A stretch of DNA of 62,134 bases from Helicobacteraceae bacterium (GCA_026988515.1 JALSLA010000019.1:1-62134), one strand, 5' to 3'; counted from the stretch's first letter, positions 1-12,095 are shown. The notes: generated by a model from the sequence alone, not told the origin. Numbers and translations: made by a program.

Positions 1-70
1 AAAAAAATTTTGAAATTAAGAATTTATTTATATAAATCTACTCTTAAAACTGAAAAAAGTCGCCAAAGTG

Positions 71-106
71 TCATGGCTATTCACATATACGCCACATTGT
101 GAAAAT
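71..106. promoter_or_regulatory. Outlying DnaA-box-like sites left of ruvC
   Basis: TATTCACA at 78-85 is followed by an inverted TGTGAAAATA-type site near 98-106. These match the TATTCACA core that recurs beside dnaA and could be an outlying part of the origin. Two short sites alone are weak evidence, since 8-mers of this composition occur by chance. Confidence 0.35.
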
Positions 107-182
107 AACAGTGCTATTACAAAAATAGAAAAATATGCTTCTATTAGGAACGACTAAGAAAAATGTGCTAGTATTGCAATTG

Positions 183-223
183 AAATAAACACTCTTCCTG
201 GTGTGTTGAGTGTTTATTTTTTT
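183..223. terminator. Stem-loop terminator at the ruvC 3' end
   Basis: A perfect 12-bp stem (AAATAAACACTC at 183-194 with GAGTGTTTATTT at 208-219) and a 13-nt loop end in a run of seven T (217-223), ending at the ruvC stop codon. The U-tract faces the + strand, so it would stop a transcript entering from the left. The stem itself ends in TTTATTT on the - strand, so it may also serve ruvC. No gene was recognised in 1-221, which is AT-rich. Confidence 0.7.
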
Positions 224-698
224 ACCGCTTTAATTTTACCCGTTGTGAATGGGTTATGGCTATAGCCATAGCATCAGTAATATCCAATGGCTTAATCTCT
301 TTTTTTATATTCAGTAACCGTTTTACCATAAAAGCCACTTGAGTTTTATCGGCTTTTGCTTTTCCCGTGAGTGCTTTTTTAATCTGCAACGGTGTATATT
401 CCGCAAACGATCCAAACTCTTGTAAAATTTTCAGTGTCATTGCGCCACGAAATTGTGCCAGCTTAATAACGGTTTTGGGATTGTGCGCATAAAACATATC
501 TTCAACAGCAACTTCATCAATAGTGTGCAGTCTGAAAATTTGTTCCAATGCCTCTGCCATTTGAGGAATTTGATATTGCAGTATCTCCGCTTTCATTTTT
601 ATTAGACCTGCTTCAACAAGTTCAATATTTCCATGTTGCAATGAGATAATGGCATAACCGCAATTGCGTGTACCCGGATCGATTCCCAATATATTCAC
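222..698 (-). CDS. ruvC: Crossover junction endodeoxyribonuclease RuvC
   Basis: This is the Holliday-junction resolvase, which cleaves four-way junctions together with RuvAB during recombinational repair. The protein has 158 residues, a normal length. It opens with the RNase H-fold motif GIDPGT containing D7. E66 lies in VAVEDMF, and D139 and D142 lie in LDITDA, so all four metal-binding acidic residues are present. It is transcribed away from dnaA, and its start region overlaps TATTCAC repeats of the probable origin, so origin-bound DnaA could affect its expression (inference). The assignment is secure. Confidence 0.97.
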   Translation of the reverse strand: MNILGIDPGTRNCGYAIISLQHGNIELVEAGLIKMKAEILQYQIPQMAEALEQIFRLHTIDEVAVEDMFYAHNPKTVIKLAQFRGAMTLKILQEFGSFAEYTPLQIKKALTGKAKADKTQVAFMVKRLLNIKKEIKPLDITDAMAIAITHSQRVKLKR

Positions 699-794
699 TA
701 TTCACACCGTGACGAAATTAATTTTACAAGGGATTTTATCATATTATATGCTTTCTTCCACTATAATCACTTGCTTATTCACAGAGAATTCACA
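691..794. promoter_or_regulatory. Origin element oriC1: DnaA-box cluster between ruvC and dnaA
   Basis: DnaA-box-like sequences cluster here: ATATTCAC at 691-698, TATTCACAC at 699-707, TTATTCACA at 775-783 and AATTCACA at 787-794. The cores match the TCATTCAC-type box known from Helicobacter and its relatives. A TATAAT at 762-767 is a plausible -10 box for dnaA and sits between the boxes, which fits DnaA autoregulation. With the cluster downstream of dnaA this suggests a bipartite origin as described for Helicobacter pylori. Confidence 0.65.
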
Positions 795-809
795 GGGAGT
801 TGGTAGGTA

Positions 810-2129
810 ATGAATCTAGGCGATAATATCTTAAATTTACTCAAAAAAGAGATTAGTGATATTGAGTATTCTCGTTATATCAAACAGCTCGACTATTCTT
901 CTAAATTATCAAAAGAAGATGATGTCTATTTTATTGCCCCCAATCCGCTTATTATCAGCTGGGTCAAAAATCGTTACCGTGATAAAATTGCCCATCTTTT
1001 TGAAATTAAGACCGGTATTAAACCCAATGTCAACATTGTTCTTAAAAGCAAAACAAAAAAAATGACAAAAACTGCCACTAAAGATAAAGCCGTTAGTGAA
1101 AAAAACAAGCATTCACTACTCAATATTGCCCATACGTTTGAAAACTTCGTTGAGGGCGGTTCCAATGAGTTTGCCTATGTCGCAGCTAAAAGTGTCAGTG
1201 AAAAACCGGGTAAAATCTACAATCCGCTTTTCATTTACGGCGGGGTCGGTTTAGGTAAAACCCATCTGATGCAGGCTATTGGCAATGTACTGCAAAACAG
1301 AGGAGAGCATGTCATTTATACTTCGGTCGAACAATTTCTAAACGATTTTACACGCCATCTTCGCAATAATTCTATGGAACGTTTTAAAGACAAATACCGT
1401 AAATGTGATTTACTCTTAATCGATGACGTACAGTTTTTAAGTAACAAAAACTCTCTTCAAGAAGAGTTTTTTCACACTTTTGAAGAACTTAAAAATGACG
1501 GCAAACAAATTGTTATTACCGCCGACAAACATCCTAAAAAAATAGCCGGTTTGGAAGATCGTCTTAAAAGTCGTTTTGAACACGGTCTGGTTGCCGATAT
1601 TCAACCTCCGGAACTTGAGACCAAGATTAATATTATTAAAAAGAAATGTGAAATCAACCGCGTCAAACTTGACAATAACGTCATTACCTACATTGCCACT
1701 ATTATTGAAAATAACGTTCGCGAAATTGAAGGCATTCTTTCCAAGCTTCATGCCTACTCGGAACTTATTCACATGAATATAACCATTGATTTTGCCAAAA
1801 ATGTTTTAAAAGAGCAGTTACAAGAGAAACGTGATCATATTACCATTGATCTTATTTTAAACCTCATCGCCAAAGAACTCAATATTAAACCCAGTGAAAT
1901 CAAATCTAAAAGTCGCAGCCGCAATATTGTTTATGCCCGCCGTATTGCCATCTATCTGGCCCGAGAATTTACTCCCCATACGATGCCTCAGTTGGCACAG
2001 TTTTTCGGAATGAAAGACCATACTGCTATTAGCCATACCATGCGCAAAATTGAAGAACTTATTAAAAACGATGAAGAGTTTCGACTCAAAATTGAAGAAC
2101 TTAAAAATAAAATAACTACCTCTTCTTAA
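810..2129 (+). CDS. dnaA: Chromosomal replication initiator DnaA
   Basis: DnaA is the AAA+ initiator that binds DnaA boxes, opens the origin and recruits helicase. The 439-residue protein has the full plan: an N-terminal interaction domain, a variable linker rich in Lys/Thr (about residues 80-100), the Walker A motif GGVGLGKTH (about 145-153), Walker B LLLIDDVQ, and a C-terminal DNA-binding domain with the signature DHTAISHTMRKIE. The ATG follows GGGAG. It is flanked on both sides by TATTCACA-type boxes, and dnaN and gyrB follow. The assignment is secure. Confidence 0.99.
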   Translation: MNLGDNILNLLKKEISDIEYSRYIKQLDYSSKLSKEDDVYFIAPNPLIISWVKNRYRDKIAHLFEIKTGIKPNVNIVLKSKTKKMTKTATKDKAVSEKNKHSLLNIAHTFENFVEGGSNEFAYVAAKSVSEKPGKIYNPLFIYGGVGLGKTHLMQAIGNVLQNRGEHVIYTSVEQFLNDFTRHLRNNSMERFKDKYRKCDLLLIDDVQFLSNKNSLQEEFFHTFEELKNDGKQIVITADKHPKKIAGLEDRLKSRFEHGLVADIQPPELETKINIIKKKCEINRVKLDNNVITYIATIIENNVREIEGILSKLHAYSELIHMNITIDFAKNVLKEQLQEKRDHITIDLILNLIAKELNIKPSEIKSKSRSRNIVYARRIAIYLAREFTPHTMPQLAQFFGMKDHTAISHTMRKIEELIKNDEEFRLKIEELKNKITTSS

Positions 2130-2162
2130 AAGATACCTAAAAATAAGATATAATTTGCACAA

Positions 2163-2290
2163 GTGAATCAGTGTGAATAGTGACATCCATTTTTTTCACA
2201 CCATCAGCTTCGTATTTTAGGGTGTAATAAGCAGTAATTCACATAATAACAGTGTACTACTGCTATTACTAAAATATTTATATAATATAG
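2163..2290. promoter_or_regulatory. Origin element oriC2: DnaA boxes plus AT-rich unwinding candidate
   Basis: The dnaA-dnaN gap holds inverted boxes GTGAATCA (2163-2170) and TGTGAATA (2172-2179), direct sites TTTTTTCACACC (2191-2202) and TAATTCACA (2235-2243), then a very AT-rich run (about 2262-2290) just before dnaN. Boxes beside an AT-rich stretch are the expected layout of a DnaA-opened duplex-unwinding region. The dnaN promoter probably lies in the same stretch. Confidence 0.65.
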
Positions 2291-2298
2291 GAATTAAA

Positions 2299-3366
2299 AT
2301 GAAAATAGCAATTTCGAAATCTATACTAGAAAACATTCTTTTACATGTACAACCTTTTCTAGAGAAAAAAGATACCTCGCAAATTACTTCTCATCTCTAT
2401 CTCGAAGCTAAAACCGACAGACTCACCGTCAAAGCAACCGATTATGAAATTGGTCTGCATATACAGACACAAAAAGTAGAAATTTCCGAAACAGGTGCGG
2501 TAACTGCCAACGGTAAAAAATTGCTTGATATTATTCGCATTTTAAACGATCAGGAAATTGTTTTAGAAACCAAACAAAATATGCTCCATATTCAACAAGG
2601 CAGTTCCAATTTTAAACTGCCTACGTTTAACAGTAAAGAGTATCCGCCCTTTCCTGCATATGACAATCATCCTAAAATAACCATTGATTCTCAAACACTC
2701 ATAGAGTCTTTAAAAAAGATTACACCCGCAACCGATACCAATAATCCGAAGTTTGAACTTAACGGTGCGCTGCTCGATATTTCGCAAGATGCCATTAATT
2801 TTGTCTCGACCGATACCCGTCGTCTTGCACTCGTACATGTAAAAAACAGCAATGCCAAAGAGCTGGCTCTTATTGTGCCTAAAAAAGCCATTATTGAGAT
2901 TCAAAAACTTTTCATTAATGCTATAGAAGTCTATTATGACGATACCCATCTCATGATTAAGTCGGAACAGTATCTTTTTTTCACCAAACTTATTAACGGA
3001 AAATTTCCCGACTATTCCCGAATTATTCCTAAAGAACTCTCCAAAAGTCTTCGTATTCCCAAAAGCGATATTATTGGAGCTATCAAACAGATTACAACTA
3101 TCTCCAATGATATGAAAATGACTTTTCATCACGACCATATTGTTTTTGAAAGCCTTAGTGATGACAATATTGAGGCAAAAACAGAAATTTATTTTGAGAC
3201 AGGTTTTGAAGAACCTTTTGTCTTAGCCGTTAACAGCCGTTATATTTTAGATTTTCTCTCTCAAACAACAGAAAGTGAATTTACTATCGGTCTTAATGAA
3301 CCAAATTTACCTTTTGTTTTAAGTGAAAATAATTTTAAAACCATCATTATGCCTATTGTCATTTAA
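2299..3366 (+). CDS. dnaN: DNA polymerase III beta sliding clamp
   Basis: DnaN forms the ring-shaped dimeric clamp that tethers DNA polymerase III to its template. The 355-residue length and three-domain pattern fit the family. The start region (MKIAISKSILENIL) and the C-terminal IIMPIVI, close to the MPMRL-type end of other clamps, are typical. It lies between dnaA and gyrB in the standard order. The ATG is preceded by GGAATTAAA. A 10-bp stem-loop follows the stop codon. Confidence 0.97.
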   Translation: MKIAISKSILENILLHVQPFLEKKDTSQITSHLYLEAKTDRLTVKATDYEIGLHIQTQKVEISETGAVTANGKKLLDIIRILNDQEIVLETKQNMLHIQQGSSNFKLPTFNSKEYPPFPAYDNHPKITIDSQTLIESLKKITPATDTNNPKFELNGALLDISQDAINFVSTDTRRLALVHVKNSNAKELALIVPKKAIIEIQKLFINAIEVYYDDTHLMIKSEQYLFFTKLINGKFPDYSRIIPKELSKSLRIPKSDIIGAIKQITTISNDMKMTFHHDHIVFESLSDDNIEAKTEIYFETGFEEPFVLAVNSRYILDFLSQTTESEFTIGLNEPNLPFVLSENNFKTIIMPIVI

Positions 3367-3392
3367 CATTCTGTCAAGTTTTACAGAATGTT
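3365..3392. terminator. Stem-loop after dnaN
   Basis: A perfect 10-bp inverted repeat (AACATTCTGT at 3365-3374, ACAGAATGTT at 3383-3392) with an 8-nt loop starts inside the dnaN stop codon. There is no U-tract after it, so it is a weak intrinsic terminator or an mRNA 3'-end structure. Confidence 0.45.
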
Positions 3393-3470
3393 CCCATTTG
3401 CCTGTTAAAATTACATCACAATAAACAAAAAATACACACTTAAACAAAATATTTAGTTATTTTTAGCTAA

Positions 3471-5818
<2,348 letters not shown>

Positions 5819-5819
<1 letters not shown>

Positions 5820-7237
5820 TGTTATTACCTGAAATAAAAGAGAGGGAAGCACAATTTAAACTGGCAATTCGTATGGGATTTCCCATTTTTTTGCTGGCTT
5901 CAGTATTGATTTTTTCACTGCTTTCACAATATATGGATGTCATTCCAAGCAGCTTTATTATTATAGTGGTCGGGCTGTTTGCCGTCGCAGTCTATTTTCT
6001 CTTTTATCTGATTTACAGAGGGTATGATGAGCGTATTACCGATCCCATCACACATGTTTTTACTCGAGAATACGGTATAGAACTTTTTAAAAAAGAGATA
6101 CATAAAGAGTCACATTATACATTTGTACTTATCTCTATTAACAACCTTCATGATATTAACGAACAGTACGGTATTAAAAACGGCGATATTGTTTTGTATG
6201 AGACAGCTCAGTGGATTGGGCGATTTTTTGAGGAAAAAGGGGTTAAAAACTTTCCTATATGCGTCTTAAAAGGGGGTGACTATCTTATTGGTCTTAAGGG
6301 AACTAAAAATGACTATAAGACCATGATGGATATTTTGTGTATGAAAGTCGAGGACTATATTGTCCAAGATATTGAAGTAAATATTACCGGTGCCATTATT
6401 GATACCTCATTCAGTGATAATATGGATCATATTATCAACAAACTTATTGAAATATGTACGACCAAGGCTTGCTCCAACAACATGGATCTTCAAGATACAC
6501 AGACCGATCCCGATCTTCTTGAAACGCGTGTTATAGATGCGTTACGCCACCAACGCTACTCTATTTTGTTTCAGCGTATTGAAGGCGGGGAGAAAAACCT
6601 TTGCGAAAGTTCCATTAAGCTTCTTGATGATTTGGGGAAGATCATACACTATAAAAACTACATGGCGGTGATCAGCCGATTACGTTTGAACCGTGAGTTT
6701 GACATACTGCAATTTGAAGCGCTTTATCAATGTTTGCAACAGCATGACGAAGGAACGTTTGCCGTAACTATTTCAGCGGCATCTCTGCGACAGCAACCGT
6801 TTTTTCACAAAGTACAGACACTGTTATCACATAACAACTTTGCTGAACGCATTATTTTTGTTACCTCTGAAAAAGAGTATTTCGGAAATATCAAACGTTT
6901 CAATGAAATTTTACAGTCGTATCGTCGTATGGGTATTCGTATTGCCATTGATCATTTGGGTGCAAACCAGACGACTCTTTTGTATATGAAAGACCTTGAT
7001 ATTGACATGGTTTTATTTGATAATAACTTCTCAAAACGTATCTGTAAAAGAGGTTATAAAGAGATTATTGAAGGCTTGGCGCTAACGGCGCATGCAATGC
7101 ATCTTAAAACCTGGGTTAAAATGGTTGAAGACAGAGCACAGTATGACGAAGCAAAACGGATGGGAATTGACTATATTCAGGGACATTATATCGGAAAATT
7201 TGAAGCGTTTGAGACAATAATACAAAGGAGTAATTGA
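5819..7237 (+). CDS. Membrane protein with degenerate GGDEF and EAL domains
   Basis: The 472-residue protein begins with two hydrophobic segments (about 20-40 and 43-65). A GGDEF-like region (about 75-215) follows, with KGGDY in place of GGDEF, and then an EAL-like region (about 235-470). No EAL triad is visible. The usual DDFGTGYSS is replaced by IDHLGANQT and AEGVE by VKMVED, while QGHYIGK keeps the usual Q. Both catalytic sites look dead, so a c-di-GMP-binding or protein-interaction role is more likely than synthesis or breakdown (inference). It starts inside the gyrB stop codon and overlaps queF, so it is part of a gyrB operon. Confidence 0.8.
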
Positions 7238-7620
7238 TGAAATACGGGGAAAAAATTCTAAAAGCATTTGATGTAGAAAACGATCTGGAGATTTGGCCCA
7301 ATGAACATCAACGCAATTACCGTATTAAGATGACTCTTCCGGAATTTAGCTGTCTGTGTCCTCGTAGCGGCTATCCAGATTATGCGACGATCTATTTGGA
7401 ATATATCCCCAATGAGTGGGTGGTCGAACTTAAGGCAATGAAGCTTTATATTAATTCGTTTCGAGAGCGTCATATTTCTCATGAGAACAGTGCCAATGAG
7501 ATTTATGAGGTCTTGGAGCGAAAACTTCAACCTAAATATTTAAAGCTTGTTGCCGACTACAATCCCCGGGGTAATGTTCATACCGTTATTGAGATTGACA
7601 GCTCAACAATGTCTCTTTAA
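7237..7620 (+). CDS. queF: NADPH-dependent 7-cyano-7-deazaguanine reductase QueF
   Basis: QueF reduces the nitrile preQ0 to preQ1 for queuosine synthesis in tRNA. The protein is the short type (about 127 residues). It has [15 protein letters not shown], with the catalytic Cys in the CP context, and the substrate-binding stretch [14 protein letters not shown]. The track starts at a TTG (7234), but AAGGAG at 7225-7230 and the ATG at 7237 make the ATG the better start. It overlaps the previous stop as TGATG. Its 3' end overlaps convergent pstB by 4 nt. Confidence 0.94.
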   Translation: MKYGEKILKAFDVENDLEIWPNEHQRNYRIKMTLPEFSCLCPRSGYPDYATIYLEYIPNEWVVELKAMKLYINSFRERHISHENSANEIYEVLERKLQPKYLKLVADYNPRGNVHTVIEIDSSTMSL

Positions 7621-8402
7621 CCAAACTTACCGGTAATGTACTCTTCGGTCAGTTTCTCTTTAGGGGTAACAAAAAGCTCTTCGGTCTCTCCAAGTTCAAT
7701 GAGTTCACCCAAATACATAAAACCGGTGTAGTCACTTACTCGAGCCGCTTGTTGCATGTTGTGGGTGACAATAATAATAGAGACACGTTCTTTAAGTTCG
7801 CTTACAAGCATCTCAATGCCTTGTGTGGAGATAGGATCGAGTGCGGAGGTCGGTTCGTCAAAGAGTAACACTTCAGGTTCAACGGCAATGGCACGTGCTA
7901 TGCACAGACGTTGCTGTTGTCCTCCGGAAAGACCGTTAGCATCATGTTTGAGACGATCTTTTGCCTCATTCCAGATGGCGGCATCTTTAAGTGCTTTTTC
8001 GACGCGGTCGCCGAGTTCGCTTTTATTTTTAATTCCCTGCAGACGCAAACCGTAAGCAACGTTATCAAAAATACTCATGGGAAATGCGGTCGGTTTTTGA
8101 AAGATCATACCGATTTTGGTACGCAGTTGTATGAGATCTTCTTTAGCATCTAATATATTGCGACCTTCAAAAAGAACTTCACCCTCATAAGTGTTACCGG
8201 GATAGAGATCGTGCATGCGGTTAAATGAGCGTAACAGTGTGGTCTTGCCACAACCTGAAGGGCCAATAAGTGCAGTCACGCAGTTTTTGGCAATGGGCAT
8301 ACTCAGTTTTTTGATATTTGGTGTCTCTGAACTGGCATAAGTAAATTCAAAATTATTTACATGTAAAACTTTTTCTTCCGGAACATCGATAATGGTTGCC
8401 AT
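7617..8402 (-). CDS. pstB: Phosphate ABC transporter ATP-binding protein PstB
   Basis: PstB powers high-affinity phosphate uptake through PstA and PstC. The 261-residue protein has Walker [10 protein letters not shown], a Q-loop in [14 protein letters not shown], the ABC signature [14 protein letters not shown], Walker [14 protein letters not shown] and the switch His in [14 protein letters not shown], all typical of PstB. It is the last gene of pstC-pstA-pstB and its start shares a base with the pstA stop (TAATG). phoU does not follow it as in many bacteria but lies 10 kb away. Confidence 0.97.
   Translation of the reverse strand: MATIIDVPEEKVLHVNNFEFTYASSETPNIKKLSMPIAKNCVTALIGPSGCGKTTLLRSFNRMHDLYPGNTYEGEVLFEGRNILDAKEDLIQLRTKIGMIFQKPTAFPMSIFDNVAYGLRLQGIKNKSELGDRVEKALKDAAIWNEAKDRLKHDANGLSGGQQQRLCIARAIAVEPEVLLFDEPTSALDPISTQGIEMLVSELKERVSIIIVTHNMQQAARVSDYTGFMYLGELIELGETEELFVTPKEKLTEEYITGKFG
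8356..8367. repeat. TTTACATGTAAA palindrome inside pstB
   Basis: This is a perfect 12-mer near the 5' end of pstB, encoding VLHVNN in the region before the ABC core. Confidence 0.75.
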
Positions 8403-9244
8403 TATTTACCTCGCTTTCGTAATAAAAATAATCGTCCAATAATATTGAGACCTAAAATGAACATGGAGAGAATAAATGCTGCTGCCCAACCCAGACGTTG
8501 CCAGTCTTCGTAGGGACTGGTTGCATAGTTATACATGGTTACCGTTAGTGATGCCATCGCTTCGCTCATATCGGTATTCATAAAGTTGTCGTTAAATGAG
8601 GTAAAAAGTAAGGGAGCGGTCTCTCCGGCAACACGGGCTATGCCGAGTAAAATACCGGTTAATACGCCTGCCTTGGCACCCCGATAGACTACTTGAATAA
8701 TAACTTTGTATTTGGGAGCACCTAAGGCAAAAGCTGCTTCCCGCAGTGTTGAAGGTACTAGCTGCAGCATGTCGTCGGTTGTGCGTAAAATAATGGGAAT
8801 CATAATAATTGCCAACGCCGCTGCGCCGGCATAACCGCTGAAATGTCCCATGGGAATAACAATAATGGCATATACAAAAGCACCAATTACAATACTGGGT
8901 GCACTCATCATAATGTCGGAGATATCACGAATGGTCTCTGCGAGTTTGGAACCTTGACCATACTCGCTAAGGTATGTACCGGCCATTACTCCTAAAGGTA
9001 CACCTATTGCCGTTGCATAGAGCACAATGAGCAGTTGGCCGACTAAGGCATGTTTTAAACCGCTTTGCTCATACCCCGGAGGAGCCCCTTCATTGATGAA
9101 TATAGCTAAATTGAGTGCTTCAATACCGTTAAAAACCAATACCCCTAAAATCCAAAATAAAAAGCCCAGTCCAATAAATGCAGAGATCGTAGAGAGGGTC
9201 ATGATTATATTGTTCATTATAATACGTTTGTTTCTATATGTCAT
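8402..9244 (-). CDS. pstA: Phosphate ABC transporter permease PstA
   Basis: This is one of the two inner-membrane permeases of the phosphate importer. The 280 residues contain about six hydrophobic segments and the permease coupling loop [18 protein letters not shown] near residues 170-190. A conserved region [10 protein letters not shown] precedes it. Its ATG directly abuts the pstC stop codon, so the operon is tightly coupled. Expression is expected from the Pho box upstream of pstC. Confidence 0.95.
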   Translation of the reverse strand: MTYRNKRIIMNNIIMTLSTISAFIGLGFLFWILGVLVFNGIEALNLAIFINEGAPPGYEQSGLKHALVGQLLIVLYATAIGVPLGVMAGTYLSEYGQGSKLAETIRDISDIMMSAPSIVIGAFVYAIIVIPMGHFSGYAGAAALAIIMIPIILRTTDDMLQLVPSTLREAAFALGAPKYKVIIQVVYRGAKAGVLTGILLGIARVAGETAPLLFTSFNDNFMNTDMSEAMASLTVTMYNYATSPYEDWQRLGWAAAFILSMFILGLNIIGRLFLLRKRGK

Positions 9245-10102
9245 CTACAGACTCCTTTTACGACGTAAAAAGTAAAATTTCGCAATGGAGATAATGGTAA
9301 AACTGATGACGAGTAAAATAAGCGACAGCTCAAAAAGACTTGAAAAGTACAAATCGGTATCGGCTTCGGTGAATTCATTGGCAAGCGTGACGGGAATGGA
9401 AGTGGCCGGAGCCGTCAAGTCGGTAGAAATTTTATGAACATTACCCATTACAAATGTCACGGCCATGGTTTCACCGATGGCGCGTCCCAAAGCCAAAATA
9501 AGCGAGCCGATAATTCCGGCTTTGGCATAGGGAACGATAATATCTTTGACCACGTCCCATTTGGTGGCTCCCAAAGCATAAGCAGACTCTTTTAAGATAT
9601 CGGGGGTGGTGTCCATGGCATCGCGAGTTACTGCCGCCATAAAGGGTAAAATCATAATGGCTAAAACAATGCCGGCGGTGAGCATGCCGATACCCAGGCC
9701 GCCGAAGAGATCGCGAATAATGGGAACAAAGTAGAAGAGTCCCCACATGCCGTACACTACCGAGGGAATAGCGGCAAGCAGCTCAATAGAGACACCGACG
9801 GGAGCCTTAAGTCGATGGTGGGCAATTTCACTTAAAAAAATGGCTACACCAATGGCAATGGGAACGGCAAGCAGCATGGCTAAAAATGTAGAGATAACCG
9901 AACCGGTAATGGCAGGTAACGCTCCGAATTTTTCAAGATTGGGTGCCCATTTGGTCTCGGTTAAAAAGTCAAATCCAAAGGCATTGATAGATTCCATAGA
10001 GTGTTGCAACAACACGGTAAAAATCCATGCTACAATCAGTAAGACCAAAAGAGCTATGATTTTTGTTGAGAGGGCAAATACTTTATCAATAACGACGCTC
10101 AC
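9245..10102 (-). CDS. pstC: Phosphate ABC transporter permease PstC
   Basis: This is the partner permease of PstA. The 285-residue protein has about six hydrophobic segments, the AAIPSVVYGMWGLF motif and the coupling loop ESAYALGATKWDVVKDII. Translation starts at GTG, preceded by AAGGAG with 7 nt spacing. A Pho box lies at 10143-10160 with a TAAAAT -10 box exactly 9 nt further on. pstS is not in this operon but at 18.6 kb. Confidence 0.95.
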   Translation of the reverse strand: MSVVIDKVFALSTKIIALLVLLIVAWIFTVLLQHSMESINAFGFDFLTETKWAPNLEKFGALPAITGSVISTFLAMLLAVPIAIGVAIFLSEIAHHRLKAPVGVSIELLAAIPSVVYGMWGLFYFVPIIRDLFGGLGIGMLTAGIVLAIMILPFMAAVTRDAMDTTPDILKESAYALGATKWDVVKDIIVPYAKAGIIGSLILALGRAIGETMAVTFVMGNVHKISTDLTAPATSIPVTLANEFTEADTDLYFSSLFELSLILLVISFTIISIAKFYFLRRKRSL

Positions 10103-10127
10103 AATGACACTCCTTCAAAAGACCAGA

Positions 10128-10160
10128 ATTTTAGAGCAGTTTCATTACGGTTCGGTTACT
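10128..10160 (-). promoter_or_regulatory. Pho box and -10 element for pstCAB
   Basis: On the - strand the direct repeat AGTAACC-GAAC-CGTAATG (18 bp, + coordinates 10143-10160) is followed after 9 nt by TAAAAT (10128-10133). The same repeat-N9-TANNNT arrangement precedes pstS, phoU and the porin gene. The 11-bp period puts both half-sites on one face of the helix, as in PhoB operators. Confidence 0.75.
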
Positions 10161-10177
10161 AAAAAATGAACAGTTGT

Positions 10178-11689
10178 TCATAGATGCTTTTGTTGCCGTT
10201 TATTGTGGGGCAAAAGGGTGGTAGAAGGTGCGCTTACGGGCGTATGATAATGGTGTCGTATTGTTTTGGGAATACGCCTTCCTTTAACACACAGAATGTC
10301 TTTGACCATAACCGTTGCAACATATTCGGGGTCAAATTTACATGTAGATGTGAGATACTCAAAGAGCAGCGTGCTTAAACGTTCCAGAGAAATTTTCCAG
10401 GTTGATTGCGTTTGGGAGTAGATCCATTCACTTAACGCATAGAAGCCGTCAAAAACGGTGGTGTCGGTGTGAATCAGAGGGAAGGTGTTTTTAAAGTTTT
10501 GGCTATTGTAGATAAGATCCCAAAAGCGTGCAAAACGTTTCATCTTTTGAATCTCTTTAAAAGAGAGTCGGTCATTTTGTAAAATATCGTAAGGCGGTGT
10601 GTCGGAATAGATCATGCCGTACTGTGCATCATGACGTCCCATTACCGTACCGCTGAGTTTTTTTAATATACCAATTTGGATTTCAGAGTCTGTGAGTGCG
10701 CAGAGCACATTGAGATTGTTTCCAAATCCTGCCAAGCTTTCACCCGGAAGTCCTACAATAAGATCCAGATGCATATGTGCTTTGGTCTTATGGTGTAAAA
10801 AACCGATGTTCTGTTTAATCTTTTCAAGCCTTAACGGACGACCAATCGTGTTTGCAATAGCGGGATCGAGCGTCTGTATGCCAATTTCAAGCTGTAACGA
10901 ACCCGCAGGAAAACGTGAAATTTTCTCTTTGATAGTGTCGGGAAAATGGTCAGGAATAACTTCAAAATGAACAAAATAGGGCGGTTCTTTGCTCAGGAAA
11001 AAATCAAGAAACCGGTTCGCAATATGCACATTCAGATTGAACGTTCGGTCAATGAATTTAAAGTTTCTCACGCCGCGATTCCAAAGCGTTTCAAACGCTT
11101 CTAGTAACTTGTTTGTATCAAAATTACGTACTTTTTCATCTATAGAAGAGAGGCAAAACTCACATGAAAAGGGACAACCTCTTGATGCCTCAACATAGAT
11201 ATAACGGTTCGTGATGTCGTTTTGGTTATAAAACGCATAGGGGAGTGTGAGACGTGAAAGTTCAACCTGTGAGGGCTTAACAATTCTCGATGGGATAACC
11301 CCATCGGCTAACAATGTTTTACATGTTGCATAAAACGCTACGTCGCCTTCACCTTGAATAATGACATCGGCACGGTCAAAATTGACGCGAAAAGGCTCGT
11401 AACTCACCTCGGGACCGCCCAAAATAACAGTGACGTGAGGCGCAACTTTTTTTAAAATCTCCAGAAGGGCATGAACCTGCGTCGCATTCCAGATATAGAC
11501 GCCGATACCGATGATTTTCGGTTGCCGATCCAAGAGTGCTTCGGCAATAGTTTGAAGGGATTCGTTAATGGTAAACTCTAAAATACATGTAGAAGATTGG
11601 AGCTCATTCATATTGGCATACAGGTAGCGTAGCGCTAAAGAGCTGTGGGTGTAGCGTGAATTTAATGTTGTCAGAATAATCGTTTTCAT
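10178..11689 (-). CDS. B12-binding-domain radical SAM protein (DUF4080-like)
   Basis: This is a cobalamin-type radical SAM enzyme of unknown reaction. The N-terminal 140 residues form a Rossmann-like B12-binding domain (MKTIILTTLNSRYTHSSLAL, IGIGVYIWNA). The radical SAM cluster motif GCPFSCEFC follows near residue 180, then LDLIVGLPGES. The C-terminal third resembles DUF4080. The tracked start (11728) lies inside the upstream fur-like gene. I prefer the ATG at 11689, which gives MKTIILTT and about 503 residues. It probably shares a transcript with that regulator. Confidence 0.85.
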   Translation of the reverse strand: MKTIILTTLNSRYTHSSLALRYLYANMNELQSSTCILEFTINESLQTIAEALLDRQPKIIGIGVYIWNATQVHALLEILKKVAPHVTVILGGPEVSYEPFRVNFDRADVIIQGEGDVAFYATCKTLLADGVIPSRIVKPSQVELSRLTLPYAFYNQNDITNRYIYVEASRGCPFSCEFCLSSIDEKVRNFDTNKLLEAFETLWNRGVRNFKFIDRTFNLNVHIANRFLDFFLSKEPPYFVHFEVIPDHFPDTIKEKISRFPAGSLQLEIGIQTLDPAIANTIGRPLRLEKIKQNIGFLHHKTKAHMHLDLIVGLPGESLAGFGNNLNVLCALTDSEIQIGILKKLSGTVMGRHDAQYGMIYSDTPPYDILQNDRLSFKEIQKMKRFARFWDLIYNSQNFKNTFPLIHTDTTVFDGFYALSEWIYSQTQSTWKISLERLSTLLFEYLTSTCKFDPEYVATVMVKDILCVKGRRIPKTIRHHYHTPVSAPSTTLLPHNKRQQKHL

Positions 11690-11696
11690 CAAACGA

Positions 11697-12095
11697 TTAT
11701 TGACATTTTGGGCAAATTCCTGACACAATTAATGAGGTGTCATCAATCGTATAGCCATTATCGTCGGCAATTGTATGCGCGACTCGGGCAATATCAAAAT
11801 GGATATCTTTAAATTCGCCACACACATGACAGACAAGATGCGCATGCGGTGTTTTTGAAATTTCATAGCGCGCCTTGATATCAGGTGCTTTGACCTCTTT
11901 AATGAGCGAGGTCTCAAGCATGGCGTTAATGTTTTTATACAGTGTTGCCAAGGAGATGGAGGAGAACTGTTTTTTGATGGATGCAAACAGCTCTTCAATA
12001 CTAATATGTCCGGCTTCGTGCATCAACTGCAAGATGCCCAGACGCTGCGGTGTTATTTTTAAGTTATTCTCTTTAAGTAGTAATTCGTAATTCAT
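11697..12095 (-). CDS. Fur-family transcriptional repressor, PerR-like
   Basis: The 132-residue metalloregulator has a winged-helix N-terminus (ITPQRLGILQLM, SLATLYKNINAMLE) and a C-terminal metal/dimer domain with two CXXC pairs (CHVC, CPKC) for structural zinc. The HAHLVC segment carries the sensory-site histidines. Family members sense iron, zinc or peroxide. The divergent neighbour is a dihaem cytochrome c peroxidase, which favours a PerR-type peroxide sensor (inference). The AT-rich divergent region is the probable operator. Confidence 0.85.
   Translation of the reverse strand: MNYELLLKENNLKITPQRLGILQLMHEAGHISIEELFASIKKQFSSISLATLYKNINAMLETSLIKEVKAPDIKARYEISKTPHAHLVCHVCGEFKDIHFDIARVAHTIADDNGYTIDDTSLIVSGICPKCQ

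Noticed and set aside
7200-7240. preQ1 riboswitch ahead of queF
   Set aside because: queF overlaps the upstream gene, so there is no leader in which an aptamer could fold.
11690-11728. N-terminal extension of the B12/radical SAM protein (MCQEFAQNVNNRL)
   Set aside because: It lies inside the fur-like coding sequence in another frame, and the family start MKTIIL matches the ATG at 11689.
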